A DNA stretch of 64,000 nt from an uncultured Bacteroides sp. (GTDB lineage Bacteria > Bacteroidota > Bacteroidia > Bacteroidales > Bacteroidaceae), in assembly GCA_949285075.1 (NCBI GenBank), contig CASDXF010000032.1, positions 1 through 64,000 of the forward strand, written 5' to 3'. Position numbers and translations under genes: made by a program. The notes under the pieces were generated by a model, which was given only the letters and a program-made list of their open reading frames with translations, made no database searches and had not been told where the DNA came from. Positions 45,566 through 55,249 of the stretch are shown here, piece after piece; the stretch's first letter is position 1; the number at the start of each line of letters is the position of its first letter.

Positions 45566-46210
45566 CTATTCATCTTCTTCCGCTACGGGGTCCGCATCCA
45601 ATAACTGCATGTCGAAAATCAGGGTCGAATAGCCGCGGAAAGTCGTCGTGCCAGTGCTAGAGTCTGTTTGGTCTCTACTTCCATATCCATAATTGTATGG
45701 AATGTAAACTTCCCAACGCTCTCCTACTTTCATGTGCTGAAGCGTCTCTTGCCAACCGGTAATCACGCTGCTGCTCACTGTAAATTCCGAGGCGTTCGTC
45801 TCTCCTTCGTCCACGTTCACGTCCGAGTCTCCCGGCTTGTCCACATTGGGATCTTCTCCGTAGAACCCGTCGAAGCGCTCTCGCAGGATGTTCATGCCTT
45901 TATAGTATACCTTTACGGTGGAGCCGGTGACGGGGCGCTTGCCGTATACGGCAGGGTCTGTATTCTGTTCGTCCGATTCTACAGGAGTCTTTTCTTTATA
46001 ATAGATATAATCCGATGGATTAACGTAAAGGTTGAAACGCTTCAATTCGGGGTCGGCTTCCGTCTCGAACACGTTTTCTAAAGAATCGATGAACGCCTCG
46101 TTGCGCGCTCTCCAGTTGTCATAGCGTCCCACTTCTTCAGTCTCTTCACACGAGACGAAGGCTGACGCTAACCATATAAATAAAGGCAATAAATAGAGTT
46201 TCCCGTTCAT
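45566..46210 (-). CDS. FKBP-type peptidyl-prolyl cis-trans isomerase lipoprotein
   Basis: A 214-residue lipoprotein with signal MNGKLYLLPLFIWLASAFVS and acylated cysteine at residue 21. The C-terminal half is an FKBP domain: GSTVKVYYKGMNILRERFDG, SSSVITGWQETLQHMKVGER and WEVYIPYNYGYGSRDQ, ending ILIFDMQLL-like (TLIFDMQLLDAD). A 40-residue acidic insertion (GEDPNVDKPGDSDVNVDEGE) interrupts the fold in an exposed loop. The family assists folding of exported proteins. I used ATG at 46210; an upstream TTG at 46219 is less likely. It lies 14 bases after glyS. Confidence 0.85.
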   Translation of the reverse strand: MNGKLYLLPLFIWLASAFVSCEETEEVGRYDNWRARNEAFIDSLENVFETEADPELKRFNLYVNPSDYIYYKEKTPVESDEQNTDPAVYGKRPVTGSTVKVYYKGMNILRERFDGFYGEDPNVDKPGDSDVNVDEGETNASEFTVSSSVITGWQETLQHMKVGERWEVYIPYNYGYGSRDQTDSSTGTTTFRGYSTLIFDMQLLDADPVAEEDE

Positions 46211-46224
46211 ATACGTCAAAAGGT

Positions 46225-47766
46225 TTATTGTAAAGTCTTCAATAAAGAAGTGATGCTTACTCTGTCTGCGATAATCGCGTTCAGGTCGGATATGGCTACG
46301 CGCTCCTGCTCCATTGTGTCTCGGTTACGCAGCGTCACGCAGTTGTCTTCCAGTGTCTGGTGGTCTACGGTCACGCAGTAAGGCGTGCCGATAGCGTCCT
46401 GACGGCGGTAGCGTTTGCCTATACTGTCCTTCTCGTCGTATTGACAATGGAAGTGGAACTTCAGCGAGTCGATGATTTCTCTCGCCTTTTCGGGCAGACC
46501 GTCTTTTTTTATCAACGGCATTACCGCCAGTTTTACCGGAGCTAGCGCCGCGGGCAGTTTCAGAACTACGCGGGTTTCTCCGTTTTCCAACTTCTCCTCG
46601 CAGTAAGCGGCGCTCATTACGCTCAAGAACATGCGGTCTACGCCGATAGAGGTTTCTATGACATAGGGAGTGTAAGACTCGTTCAGTTCCGGGTCGAAGT
46701 ATTTGATGCTCTTTCCCGAGAACTTCTCGTGTTGGGACAAGTCGAAGTTGGTACGGGAATGTATACCCTCCACTTCCTTGAATCCGAAAGGCATCAGGAA
46801 CTCGATGTCCGTAGCGGCGTTCGCGTAGTGGGCCAACTTCTCGTGGTCGTGATAACGGTAGTGGTCATCGCCGAATCCCAACGCCTTGTGCCACTTCAGA
46901 CGGATTTCTTTCCATTTCTTGAACCACTCCAGTTCCGTTCCCGGCTTTACGAAGAACTGCATTTCCATTTGCTCGAACTCGCGCATACGGAATATGAATT
47001 GGCGGGCGACAATCTCGTTGCGGAAGGCCTTGCCTATCTGGGCGATACCGAAAGGAATCTTCATTCGTCCCGTCTTCTGTACGTTAAGGTAGTTGACGAA
47101 TATGCCTTGCGCCGTCTCGGGTCTCAGGTAAATCTTCATCGCGCCGTCGGCGGTAGAGCCCATCTCGGTGGTGAACATCAGATTGAACTGACGGACTTCC
47201 GTCCAGTTTCTTGTGCCGGATATGGGACATACAATCTCTTCGTCCAATATAATCTGGCGTAACTCGTTCAGGTCACCCGCGTTCATCGCCTTCGCGTAGC
47301 GCTCGTGCAGGGCGTCACGCTTTGCCTGATGTTCCATTACTCGGGGATTGGTCGAGCGGAACTGAGCCTCGTCAAAGGCGTCGCCAAACCGTTTCGCGGC
47401 CTTAGCTACTTCCTTGTCTATTTTTTCGTCGTACTTGGCTATTTGGTCTTCAATCAGTACGTCGGCACGATACCGTTTTTTTGAGTCCCTATTATCTATC
47501 AAAGGGTCGTTGAACGCGTCTACGTGTCCGGAAGCCTTCCAGATGGTGGGGTGCATAAAGATAGCGGAGTCGATGCCTACGATATTCTCGTGCAGTAGCA
47601 CCATGCTGTCCCACCAATATCTTTTTATGTTGTTTTTCAGCTCAACGCCCATTTGACCGTAATCATATACCGCGCCTAATCCATCGTAAATTTCACTTGA
47701 GGGGAACACGAAGCCGTATTCCTTACAATGCGATACGAGCTTCTTAAAAACGTCTTCTTGTGCCAT
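46225..47766 (-). CDS. glyS: Glycyl-tRNA synthetase
   Basis: A 513-residue class II aminoacyl-tRNA synthetase of the homodimeric eukaryotic/archaeal-like type. Motif 1 region FVFPSSEIYDGLGAVYDYG starts near residue 19, LRPETAQGIFVNY near 213 and FRNEIVARQFIFRMREFEQM near 246 form motif 2, and GVDRMFLSVM near 390 motif 3. The C-terminal anticodon domain follows. Charges tRNA-Gly. It heads a two-gene unit with the FKBP lipoprotein; a promoter element lies at 47817. Confidence 0.95.
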   Translation of the reverse strand: MAQEDVFKKLVSHCKEYGFVFPSSEIYDGLGAVYDYGQMGVELKNNIKRYWWDSMVLLHENIVGIDSAIFMHPTIWKASGHVDAFNDPLIDNRDSKKRYRADVLIEDQIAKYDEKIDKEVAKAAKRFGDAFDEAQFRSTNPRVMEHQAKRDALHERYAKAMNAGDLNELRQIILDEEIVCPISGTRNWTEVRQFNLMFTTEMGSTADGAMKIYLRPETAQGIFVNYLNVQKTGRMKIPFGIAQIGKAFRNEIVARQFIFRMREFEQMEMQFFVKPGTELEWFKKWKEIRLKWHKALGFGDDHYRYHDHEKLAHYANAATDIEFLMPFGFKEVEGIHSRTNFDLSQHEKFSGKSIKYFDPELNESYTPYVIETSIGVDRMFLSVMSAAYCEEKLENGETRVVLKLPAALAPVKLAVMPLIKKDGLPEKAREIIDSLKFHFHCQYDEKDSIGKRYRRQDAIGTPYCVTVDHQTLEDNCVTLRNRDTMEQERVAISDLNAIIADRVSITSLLKTLQ

Positions 47767-47816
47767 TTTTTATTCTATCTACTTGTTTAATTTGAAGTTC
47801 TTTCTAAAAAGTGCCA

Positions 47817-47824
47817 CAAAGATA
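47817..47824 (-). promoter_or_regulatory. Promoter element of glyS
   Basis: TATCTTTG on the minus strand, 51 bases before the ATG. Confidence 0.6.
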
Positions 47825-47896
47825 GATATTTATCCTATACGTATTCCACGGAGTGATATTAATTTATCCCAAATCGGCCGTTAGGGAATTTTATGT

Positions 47897-48062
47897 CCGC
47901 TTGTCAGCTCGCCCTGCGGCTCGTGAGAAACAGCCCTACGGCTCGCGAGAAATAGGGCAGCGGCTCGCGAGAAATAGGGCTATTTTTCAGGCGGGTTGCA
48001 AGGTGTTGATAATAAGACGTTTCGTGCGTTAAGCGTAGTGGTGATGTGTTAGTCTCTATCAA
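47897..48062. repeat. GGCTC hairpin element, copy A1
   Basis: Outer arms CCGCTTG (47897-47903) and CAGGCGG (47988-47994); inner arms with core AGCCCTA (47932-47938) and TAGGGCT (47975-47981), extendable to 14 bp with one mismatch. Core GGCTCGCGAGAAATAGGGC occurs twice. Similarity to the copies at 54107 and 58039 continues to about 48062. Confidence 0.8.
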
Positions 48063-48099
48063 ACGGTTTTTCTAACGACCGATTGGGAGGGGATATGAA

Positions 48100-49635
48100 T
48101 CAAGGCTTGGGGAGAGTGACCGGAAACAGGTCGTTTGGCGTATGCTCGCGTGCGATGATTTCAACCATCCGCTTCACTATATCGGGGTGCAGGTCAGCCA
48201 CGTCGTGGTCTTCATGCAGGTCTGTGGACAAGTCGTATAGGCGCGGTTTACCCTTCACGACTACCATCTTCCAGTCGTCCATGCGGAGCGCTATTTGATT
48301 GGTCTCGTGAAACTCCCAATAAAGGAACTCATGCTTCGGCTGCCGTCCGTCATCTCCCAATAGAGTGGGTAAGAACGAGATTCCGTCAAAGCGGTCGCCC
48401 GGAAGTTCACGGTTCAGATAGCCCCGGGGGAAACGCTTGTCGCCCGCTAACTCGCAGAACGTAGGCATGACATCATAGAACGCCAACTGATGCTCGTTGA
48501 CCGTTCCGGCGGGTACGTGGCCCGGCCAGCGGGCGATGAAAGGAACCCGGATACCGCCTTCATAGCATTGACGCTTCAATCCCCTCAGCTTGCCGTCGCG
48601 TCCGAAGAACGCGGGGTCGGCTCCTCCCTCTTCGTGCGGGCCGTTGTCGCTGCTGAATATGACGAGCGTGTTCTCGTCAAGCCCTTTTTCCTTTAGCGTG
48701 GCGAGAATCTCGCCGACATAGGTGTCCAGACGGGTAATCATTCCGGCGAACTGGGCGTGCGTGTGTTCCGAAGGATTGTAGCGGGAACCCTCGCTGCCTC
48801 CCCAAGTCTTGTCGTGGAAGAAGCGTTTCTTGTAGAACTTGAGGATAGAATCGTTGGGTTGGAAAAGTTCCGCATGAGGCAAGGTATAGGTGAAGAACCC
48901 GCAGAAGGGTCGTTCTCCGTCCTGAGCGTTCAGCCACTTTAGCGCTTCCCGATGAATGAGGTCCGCCGAATATTGGGTACGCTTTGCGTAGTCGTCGCCA
49001 TACATCGGATAGTTGATGTTTTCCTCCATCGTGACTCTGACCGTGGCCGTATCTCCTCTCGATACGCTGTAACGGTTCAGGAAATTAGGGTAGTACAAAT
49101 GGGCCTGAAACTGGCATATATATCCGTAGAACTCATCTATACCCCGCTTGTCGGGAGTAGAGGCGGAGCCTTCGTATCCTCCCGCCCATTTTCCGAACAG
49201 CCCCGTGGTGTAACCGTTCCGCTTCATTATCTCGGGCAAGATAACGTGCCTTGAATCATAAGGCTCTTGCCCTACCACGCTCCAGTCCTCGTTGGCTCCG
49301 TACATCACGGTCGGAGAGTCGGGCCAATATTCCTTATTCCCCCTTACGTGTCCGTGTCCTGAATGCTGGCCGGTCATCAGGGCGGCTCGTGAGGGCGCGC
49401 TGACCGGACTCCCGGCGTAAGCCTGCGTGAAGCGCATCCCTTCGTTCGCCATACGGTCGATGTTAGGGGTCAGGATATGCTGTTGCCCGTAACAGCCTAA
49501 ATCGCCGTACCCCATATCGTCGCACAGTATGAAGATTATGTTGGGAGGAGTTCCTCTCCCTTCGGCAAGAACGCCTGAGCACGGGAAGGCGAGCATTCCG
49601 CCGTATAAAAGAAAGCGTCTGAAATCTTTCATCAT
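48100..49635 (-). CDS. Serine-type sulfatase (exported)
   Basis: A 511-residue exported sulfatase of the alkaline phosphatase superfamily. The signal peptide is in MMKDFRRFLLYGGMLAFPCS. PNIIFILCDDMGYGDLGCYG holds two metal-binding aspartates. The catalytic residue is a serine in S79-A-P-S-R83 (usually C-x-P-x-R), so it must be converted to formylglycine by an anaerobic sulfatase-maturating enzyme encoded elsewhere. FSSDNGPHEEGG near 328 contains further metal ligands. Substrate could be host mucin or glycosaminoglycan sulfate. A palindrome array and a GH2 beta-galactosidase gene lie upstream on the same strand, a likely functional pair. Confidence 0.9.
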   Translation of the reverse strand: MMKDFRRFLLYGGMLAFPCSGVLAEGRGTPPNIIFILCDDMGYGDLGCYGQQHILTPNIDRMANEGMRFTQAYAGSPVSAPSRAALMTGQHSGHGHVRGNKEYWPDSPTVMYGANEDWSVVGQEPYDSRHVILPEIMKRNGYTTGLFGKWAGGYEGSASTPDKRGIDEFYGYICQFQAHLYYPNFLNRYSVSRGDTATVRVTMEENINYPMYGDDYAKRTQYSADLIHREALKWLNAQDGERPFCGFFTYTLPHAELFQPNDSILKFYKKRFFHDKTWGGSEGSRYNPSEHTHAQFAGMITRLDTYVGEILATLKEKGLDENTLVIFSSDNGPHEEGGADPAFFGRDGKLRGLKRQCYEGGIRVPFIARWPGHVPAGTVNEHQLAFYDVMPTFCELAGDKRFPRGYLNRELPGDRFDGISFLPTLLGDDGRQPKHEFLYWEFHETNQIALRMDDWKMVVVKGKPRLYDLSTDLHEDHDVADLHPDIVKRMVEIIAREHTPNDLFPVTLPKP

Positions 49636-49720
49636 TCCTTTATTATGTGATATCGTTTTATCGTTTGAAAGCGTTGAGGCCGTTTGAACTCTTCACTCAA
49701 TGGAAGCCTGCTTTATTTCT

Positions 49721-49792
49721 TGTACATCAACCGGAAGCCTCTTGTACATCAATCGTCCGATTCATGTACAAGAGTTGGGTGGTTCTTGTACA
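49721..49792. repeat. 22-bp phased palindrome array (CTTGTACAT type)
   Basis: TGTACA at 49721, 49743, 49765 and 49787, each exactly 22 bp after the last, flanked by CTT or AAG. Located between the sulfatase start (49635) and the beta-galactosidase stop (49890). Confidence 0.85.
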
Positions 49793-49889
49793 AGAAATAA
49801 AAACAGTCTCCTACACGTTGCCGTGTCACCGTATAGCTCAGGTTTGGGTTGATAGGATTCAACCTACCTCTTTACTCAACGGTTGTTGT

Positions 49890-52800
49890 TCAGTCGGCTA
49901 TTACGGAAAACTCGGCTCCGCCGGCGAAGTCCGCCCCGTTCTGCGAGCTCAATCCCGTGAAGCGCAGGTAACGCCCTTTTACCGGCTTGTCGAGCATGAC
50001 GCGTTGCGGCGCCTTTCCCTTACGGAATGAGCCTTTGAGTACGGGCTCTCCCCAGTTCTTTCCGTCGTCGCTGACTTGCAGGGTGAAGTCCTTGATGTCT
50101 CCGTTCGTTCCTCCGTCCTGCCGGGGAGTATAGACTATGCCTTTAAAGCTCTTTGTCTCTCCCGCGTCAAAGTCTACCCAATGAGGGTACTGTGCCACCG
50201 TGACAGAGTACATGGTATGCCACATCGTGGTCAAGTCTCCGTCTGTCAAATGAGAGGCGTCACCTTCTCCGGTCTCTTCGCTCGACGCGTAAGTTACCGT
50301 CAACGGTATACTTTCCATCTTGTCGAACTCTACCGTGACGGATACCTCGGGATTGCGTTTGTAGTAAGCCGTCACCGTTCCTCCTTCACGAAGATTGAAC
50401 GGTTCTTTGTAGGGCCTGTCCTTGCCGTCCTCGTTCAGTACATAAACGATTTCAGCGTTCGCTTTGCGGGTGTTCACGGATACCATGCCCGTGCGGTCGC
50501 GCAGGATGGATAAGGGGACTTCTCCCGAGGGGGAGACGGCCGCCGTCTCGGTAAACGCTCCCTTACGCACCGGCCGGATGATAAGGCTCATCGAATGATT
50601 GCCCGCCTTTACCCTGTCGGGCTCTAACGGGCCGCCCTGTCCGCAGCTGTTCCCTCCCAGTCCGGTCACGGCCACGTCCAAGTGCAGATGTGTGGCCGAA
50701 GGCTTCGGCAGCTGATAGGGGTGCGGAGCGAGAGTCATTTCCATCGCCGACCACGGGAGCGCCGAGGCCGACATGCGGTCGCCGGCGATAAAGGCTACTC
50801 CGTTTCCTTCCGGGTCGGTCAGGGCGCACCAACGCACGTCTTCTCGGTTGCCCATGCTCTGTGGCTTTGGGAAGCGGACGAATTGCTCGTCTACCGTACT
50901 CCGGTACTTCTCTATAAACGCCCCCGAACGGCGGTCGCTGTAATTATTCCACGGGCCGCGGCCGTAATAAGTGTATTGGCTCAGCTCTCGGGGCAATCGC
51001 ATGGAGTATCCCAAACGGGCCAATACCAGTTTTTCCTTGTTGGAAGTAATGTTGGATTGCAGCTCGATGGAGCCGTCCGAATAGACGGTCCATATCTGGG
51101 TGGTGACGAACTTAAAGTCGTCCGGGCCAAAGGGACGGTCGCTCCACTCCTTTACGGTGTATCGGCCGGAAGTTCCTCCCTTCAGCGCGGCGCCGTTGGG
51201 AGCCTGAGACTCTACCGTGTACATGAGCTGTACGGTATTGCTCTCGCCCTTCTTCCCCGCCGCGTTCAGTCGTTTATACGCCGTCGCTTTGTGCTTCAGG
51301 TTGTGCAGTCCGTTCTCAAACCAAGCCGGATAAGCCCAGTTGTCGTTGTCTACCGGCGCGCGCAGGGCGTCGATTCTTGGCCCGCCGCCATTGAGTGTCA
51401 TCCCTTTCCCGTCGTATTCCAGACTATGGATTGTTCCTTCCTGATTATTGAATACGACCTTGAATCCGTCTCCGGTCACGGTCGTGAACCCGTTATTTTC
51501 GCTTACTTCTGGACAAGGCAGCGAGGCGGTGAGGGTAGACATCGCGGGATGTTCGCCCGCCTCCTTCACGAGTAGCTGCTCTTCCATCTGTACGAAGCCC
51601 GCCTTCGCCCACGGCATATCCTTCATCAACTGGAACTGTATCTTTACGAAATACTCGCTTCCGGCTTCCAACTCCTCGTAACGGTAGGGAATGCCGTAAA
51701 CGGCCTTTTGGCGCGGGCCCACTATATTGCGGGGCGCGGTGAACGCGTCGCTTTCCCGAATCTTCTCCCCGTCTTTATAGAGTGACCAGACCATGCGGTA
51801 ATGGCTTAATGGCGTAAAGTAGTGCTTGTTGAATACCTCTATCTTCCCTCGCTTCATGTCCAAAGCCTTCACTCCCACGTTCTGATACACCTTTCTTACT
51901 TCATAAAATTCCGGCTTGGGCGAATGGTCGGGGAACAGAATCCCGTTCATGCAGAACATCCCGTTATTCGGCTTATCTCCGAAGTCTCCTCCATATCCCC
52001 AAAAGCGCTCGCCTGTCTGTCGGTCGTAATAGAACAGGGCTTGGTCTACCCAATCCCAGATGGCCGCGCCGCAGAAGAAGTTGGTCGACTCGATGGCGTT
52101 CCAGTAATCGACGAGGTTTCCGCCCGCGTTTCCCATCGAATGGGCGTATTCCGACACGTGGAAGGGGTATTTTATCGGATATTTTCCGGTAACGGCTCCC
52201 CGCATCCACTCGATGGAGGGATACTGGTTGGAGCCCATGTCGACGATGCTGTTGTTGCGCTCATACTGTACGGGGCGCGACGGGTCGAAGGCGTGCAGCG
52301 CGTTATAGGCCGAAACGAAGTTCTTTCCGGGGCCGGCCTCGTTTCCCAACGACCAGATGACTACCGAAGGATGGTTGACGTGCGCGTGCGCCAGTTCCAT
52401 TACCCGGGCCACGTGGGCGGCCTCGAACTCGGGTACGTGAGAGAGCGACTCTTTCCCGTAATAGTATTCATGGCTTTCGAGGTTGGCCTCGTCTTCCAGA
52501 TAAATGCCGTACTTGTCGCAGAGGTAATACCAGTATGGGGTGCAAGAATAATGGGAATTCCGCACGTGATTGATGTTGCCCCGCTTCATCAGCATGATTT
52601 CCTCTTCCATTTGCTTGCCGGTTATGGCGTTTCCGGAAGCCGGATTAATCTCTTGCCGGTTTACTCCTTTCAGCTTTACTGTCTTGCCGTTAATGTAATA
52701 GTAGCGTCCGGCCAGTCCGAACTCGTCCTCGTCTGCGGGCGTATCCTTAATCTCGACCTTGCAGAATCCTATCGAGGTGGAGAACGTCTCTACCGTTCTT

Positions 52801-53899
52801 CCCTTGCCGTCTTTCAGCTGGCCTACCAGTGTGTAGCGGTTGGGGCTTTCCGCCGACCATTTCTTCGGGTTGCTGACGGGGATGGTTACCACAGCGGAAG
52901 TGGAGTCTCCCTTTTCCAACTCCTCTACCTTCACCGTTCCGGTCACTCCCTCTACCGGCGAGTTCTCGTCAGAATAAAGGCGGTTGGCGTAGAGCGAATA
53001 GGAAAGCGTATACCCTTTAGCCTTCTTGCGGCTGAGGTTGCGGAGGTCCGCCTCAACGCGTAAGGTTCCGTCTTTATACTCGGCGTCCAAGTCGGGAAAC
53101 ACGCGGAAGTCGCGCACCTGCACCTTAGCCGTCGAGGTCAGGGAGACCGTGCGGAAAATTCCCGGCAGCCGGAACATGTCCTGCGCTTCGAGGAAGGAGC
53201 CGTCGGAGTTGCGGTACACCTCTACCGCCACGATATTCTCTCCCTTTGCGTTCAGGTAGGGGGTGATGTTGAAAGAGGCGGTATTGCGCGAGTTTTTGGA
53301 GAAGCCCACGTACTTCCCGTTAATCCACAGGTAAAAGAAGGAGGAGACGCCGTCGAAGTTGATGTACGTCTCGCGGTCTTTCCAGTCTTCCGGAACGGTG
53401 AACGCGCGGCGGTAGGAGCCTACCTCGTTGCGGTGCTTACTCCCCCCTTCCAGTCGTCTACGGCTACCGTGTGCTTGAAGATGACCGGTTGGTTGGCGTA
53501 AATCGGCGTTCCGTATTTCAGGCCGCCGTCTTTTTGTATTCCCGCCACGTTCCATTGCATAGGGACGGTAACGTCGTCCCATCCGGAAACGTCGTACGAG
53601 GGCTGATAGAATTCAGCCGGACGCTCGTCCGGGTTGCCTACCCAATGGAACTTCCATGTCCCGTCAAGCGACCGGTAATAGCGGCTGAACTCGGGAAGCA
53701 CGCGTCTCGCCTCCTCTATGCCGTCAAACGTGAAGAACCATGCGCGGGGCTGCTCCTTGTTCAAGGCCAACAACTCCGGATTCTCCCACTCCTTACCCGT
53801 GGGAGACTGGCTTTCCGCGTAATAAAAGCCTTTTAATGGCTCACTCGCTTGGATAAGCGTCGAGAAAGCGACCGCTAAAATACAGGCTACTGTTTTCAT
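49890..53899 (-). pseudogene. GH2 beta-galactosidase, frameshifted at a homopolymer
   Basis: An exported GH2 enzyme starting MKTVACILAVAFSTLIQASE. The 5' part keeps the sugar-binding domain up to NQPVIFKHTVAVDDWKGG and then reaches a stop; the rest (HRNEVGSYRRAFTVPEDWKD onwards) is in another frame. The break is at the six-C run near 53441-53452 (six G on the coding strand), and one extra G would restore a single frame of about 1,337 codons. Catalytic segments are intact: WSLGNEAGPGKNF (acid/base) and PFHVSEYAHSMGNAGG (nucleophile). A bgal small-chain domain and a C-terminal F5/8-type C domain follow (TYASSEETGEGDASHLTDGD). Possible sequencing error, phase variation, or true loss. Confidence 0.8.
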
Positions 53900-53982
53900 A
53901 TTCGCTCTTTTTTTAGTGAAAAAGGAAGTGGAAATTGTCATTCTATTGATTCTCTTTGGAATGCCGATTTCCTTCTCGGACT

Positions 53983-53990
53983 CAAAGATA
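53983..53990 (-). promoter_or_regulatory. Promoter element of the beta-galactosidase gene
   Basis: TATCTTTG on the minus strand, 84 bases before the ATG at 53899. Confidence 0.55.
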
Positions 53991-54014
53991 TAATAAATTT
54001 ATTGTTTTATGATA

Positions 54015-54330
54015 GGGCTTGTCATTTAAATTTTGCTCGGTTTTATTTAGAGCCCTTTTGGGATATGTCTTTTTCGCTTCCGCGATGAGTAAGATTCGCG
54101 TCAGCCCTTCGCCGTTTGTCAGCTCGCCCTGCGGCTCGCAACAGACAGCCCTGTGGCTCGCGAGAAATAGGGCAGCGGCTCGTGAGAAATAGGGCTGTCT
54201 GTCAGGCGAAGAGTAATGCGCTGATAATTAATAGTTTCTGGCGGGTTGTAAAGGCGGTATGTTGGTTCTTTAACTAAGAGCTCGCTTAAAGCCTGACTAA
54301 ATCACTTAAACGCAAAATTTAAACAAGCTC
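54015..54330. repeat. GGCTC hairpin element A2 inside a MITE-like unit
   Basis: Hairpin: outer arms CTTCGCC (54107-54113) and GGCGAAG (54205-54211), inner arms ACAGACAGCCCT (54141-54152) and AGGGCTGTCTGT (54191-54202), perfect. Around it, GGGCTTGTCATTTAAATTTTGC (54015-54036) and the inverted GCAAAATTTAAACAAGCTC (54312-54330) look like terminal inverted repeats. No gene inside. Confidence 0.75.
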
Positions 54331-54386
54331 GATGACTTTTTATTAAATTGTATCAACGGGTAGTATGCTCTTTTTAAAAAACATTC

Positions 54387-54394
54387 TATATTTG
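54387..54394 (+). promoter_or_regulatory. Promoter element of the ApbE-like/Gfo-Idh operon
   Basis: TATATTTG, 39 bases before the ATG at 54433. Confidence 0.6.
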
Positions 54395-54432
54395 CGCGGT
54401 ATAATCGGTTATGAGACAATCCTGTCGTATAA

Positions 54433-55245
54433 ATGTTAGAATCTTCATTTACATATTATAAGGGTGAATCCATGTTTCATGGCTCTATTCGTCGCGTTAT
54501 GGGGACTCGTCTGGATGTCATCCTTTTTTCTTCCTCCTCCGTGACCGTTAACGCTCTTTGGGAAGTCATTGTCGCTAAATTAGAGTTATGGGAAAAAATG
54601 CTAAACCGTTTTTCTCCCCAGAGTGAAGTGTCTTTTTTGAATAAGCGTTTAGCTATAGGTCAAGACATGGAAGTGACTGAAGAATTCTGGAATATCCTGT
54701 TGCTTTGTCGCCAGTATTATGAAAAGACGCTTCGACTGTTTGATATTACGTTGAAAGACTTTTCTCAAATACAATTCGGAAACAATCGGCGCGTTTCTTC
54801 CACAAGGTGTGATATAGCTCTTGACTTTGGAGGGTTCGCTAAAGGATATGCGGCATTGCGGATACGGGAAATGCTTACGCGAATGAATATAAAAAACGCG
54901 TTTATCAATTTTGGAGACAGCGCTATATTGGGGATAGGGCATCATCCGTATGGTAATTGTTGGAAAGTAAGTTTCCCGAATCCTTATAATAGTTCGACGG
55001 TGGACGAGTTCGAATTGTATGACGCTTCACTCTCTACGTCTGGTAATACGCCGTTGTATACAGGTCATATTGTTTATCCTCTTACAGGCATCGCTAATCA
55101 AGAACGGAAGGCTTGCGCCATCGTGTCGTCAGATCCGCTTGACGCGGAGGTACTTAGCACAGTCTGGATGATTGCGAATGAACGGGAAAAAGAACAGATT
55201 AGTCATAATTTTAAAACCATAAGAACAAATACATATTTATTGTAA
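54433..55245 (+). CDS. ApbE-like FMN transferase family protein
   Basis: A 270-residue member of the ApbE/Ftp family that links FMN covalently to threonines of exported or membrane proteins. DFGGFAKGYAALRI near residue 136 and ASLSTSGNTPLY near 199 match the FAD-binding motifs. Other conserved positions are altered: the HxxDPxTG motif reads HIVYPLTG and the metal-site AD is AE in DAEVLSTVW. It also has no signal peptide and is shorter than usual (about 330). It may be a divergent or inactive relative. It precedes a Gfo/Idh oxidoreductase by 4 bases, so it is coupled to a redox protein. AT-rich. Confidence 0.75.
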   Translation: MLESSFTYYKGESMFHGSIRRVMGTRLDVILFSSSSVTVNALWEVIVAKLELWEKMLNRFSPQSEVSFLNKRLAIGQDMEVTEEFWNILLLCRQYYEKTLRLFDITLKDFSQIQFGNNRRVSSTRCDIALDFGGFAKGYAALRIREMLTRMNIKNAFINFGDSAILGIGHHPYGNCWKVSFPNPYNSSTVDEFELYDASLSTSGNTPLYTGHIVYPLTGIANQERKACAIVSSDPLDAEVLSTVWMIANEREKEQISHNFKTIRTNTYLL

Positions 55246-55249
55246 GAAC

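Noticed and set aside
51822-53063. 413-codon frame opposite the beta-galactosidase gene
   Set aside because: Antisense shadow with no domain signature.
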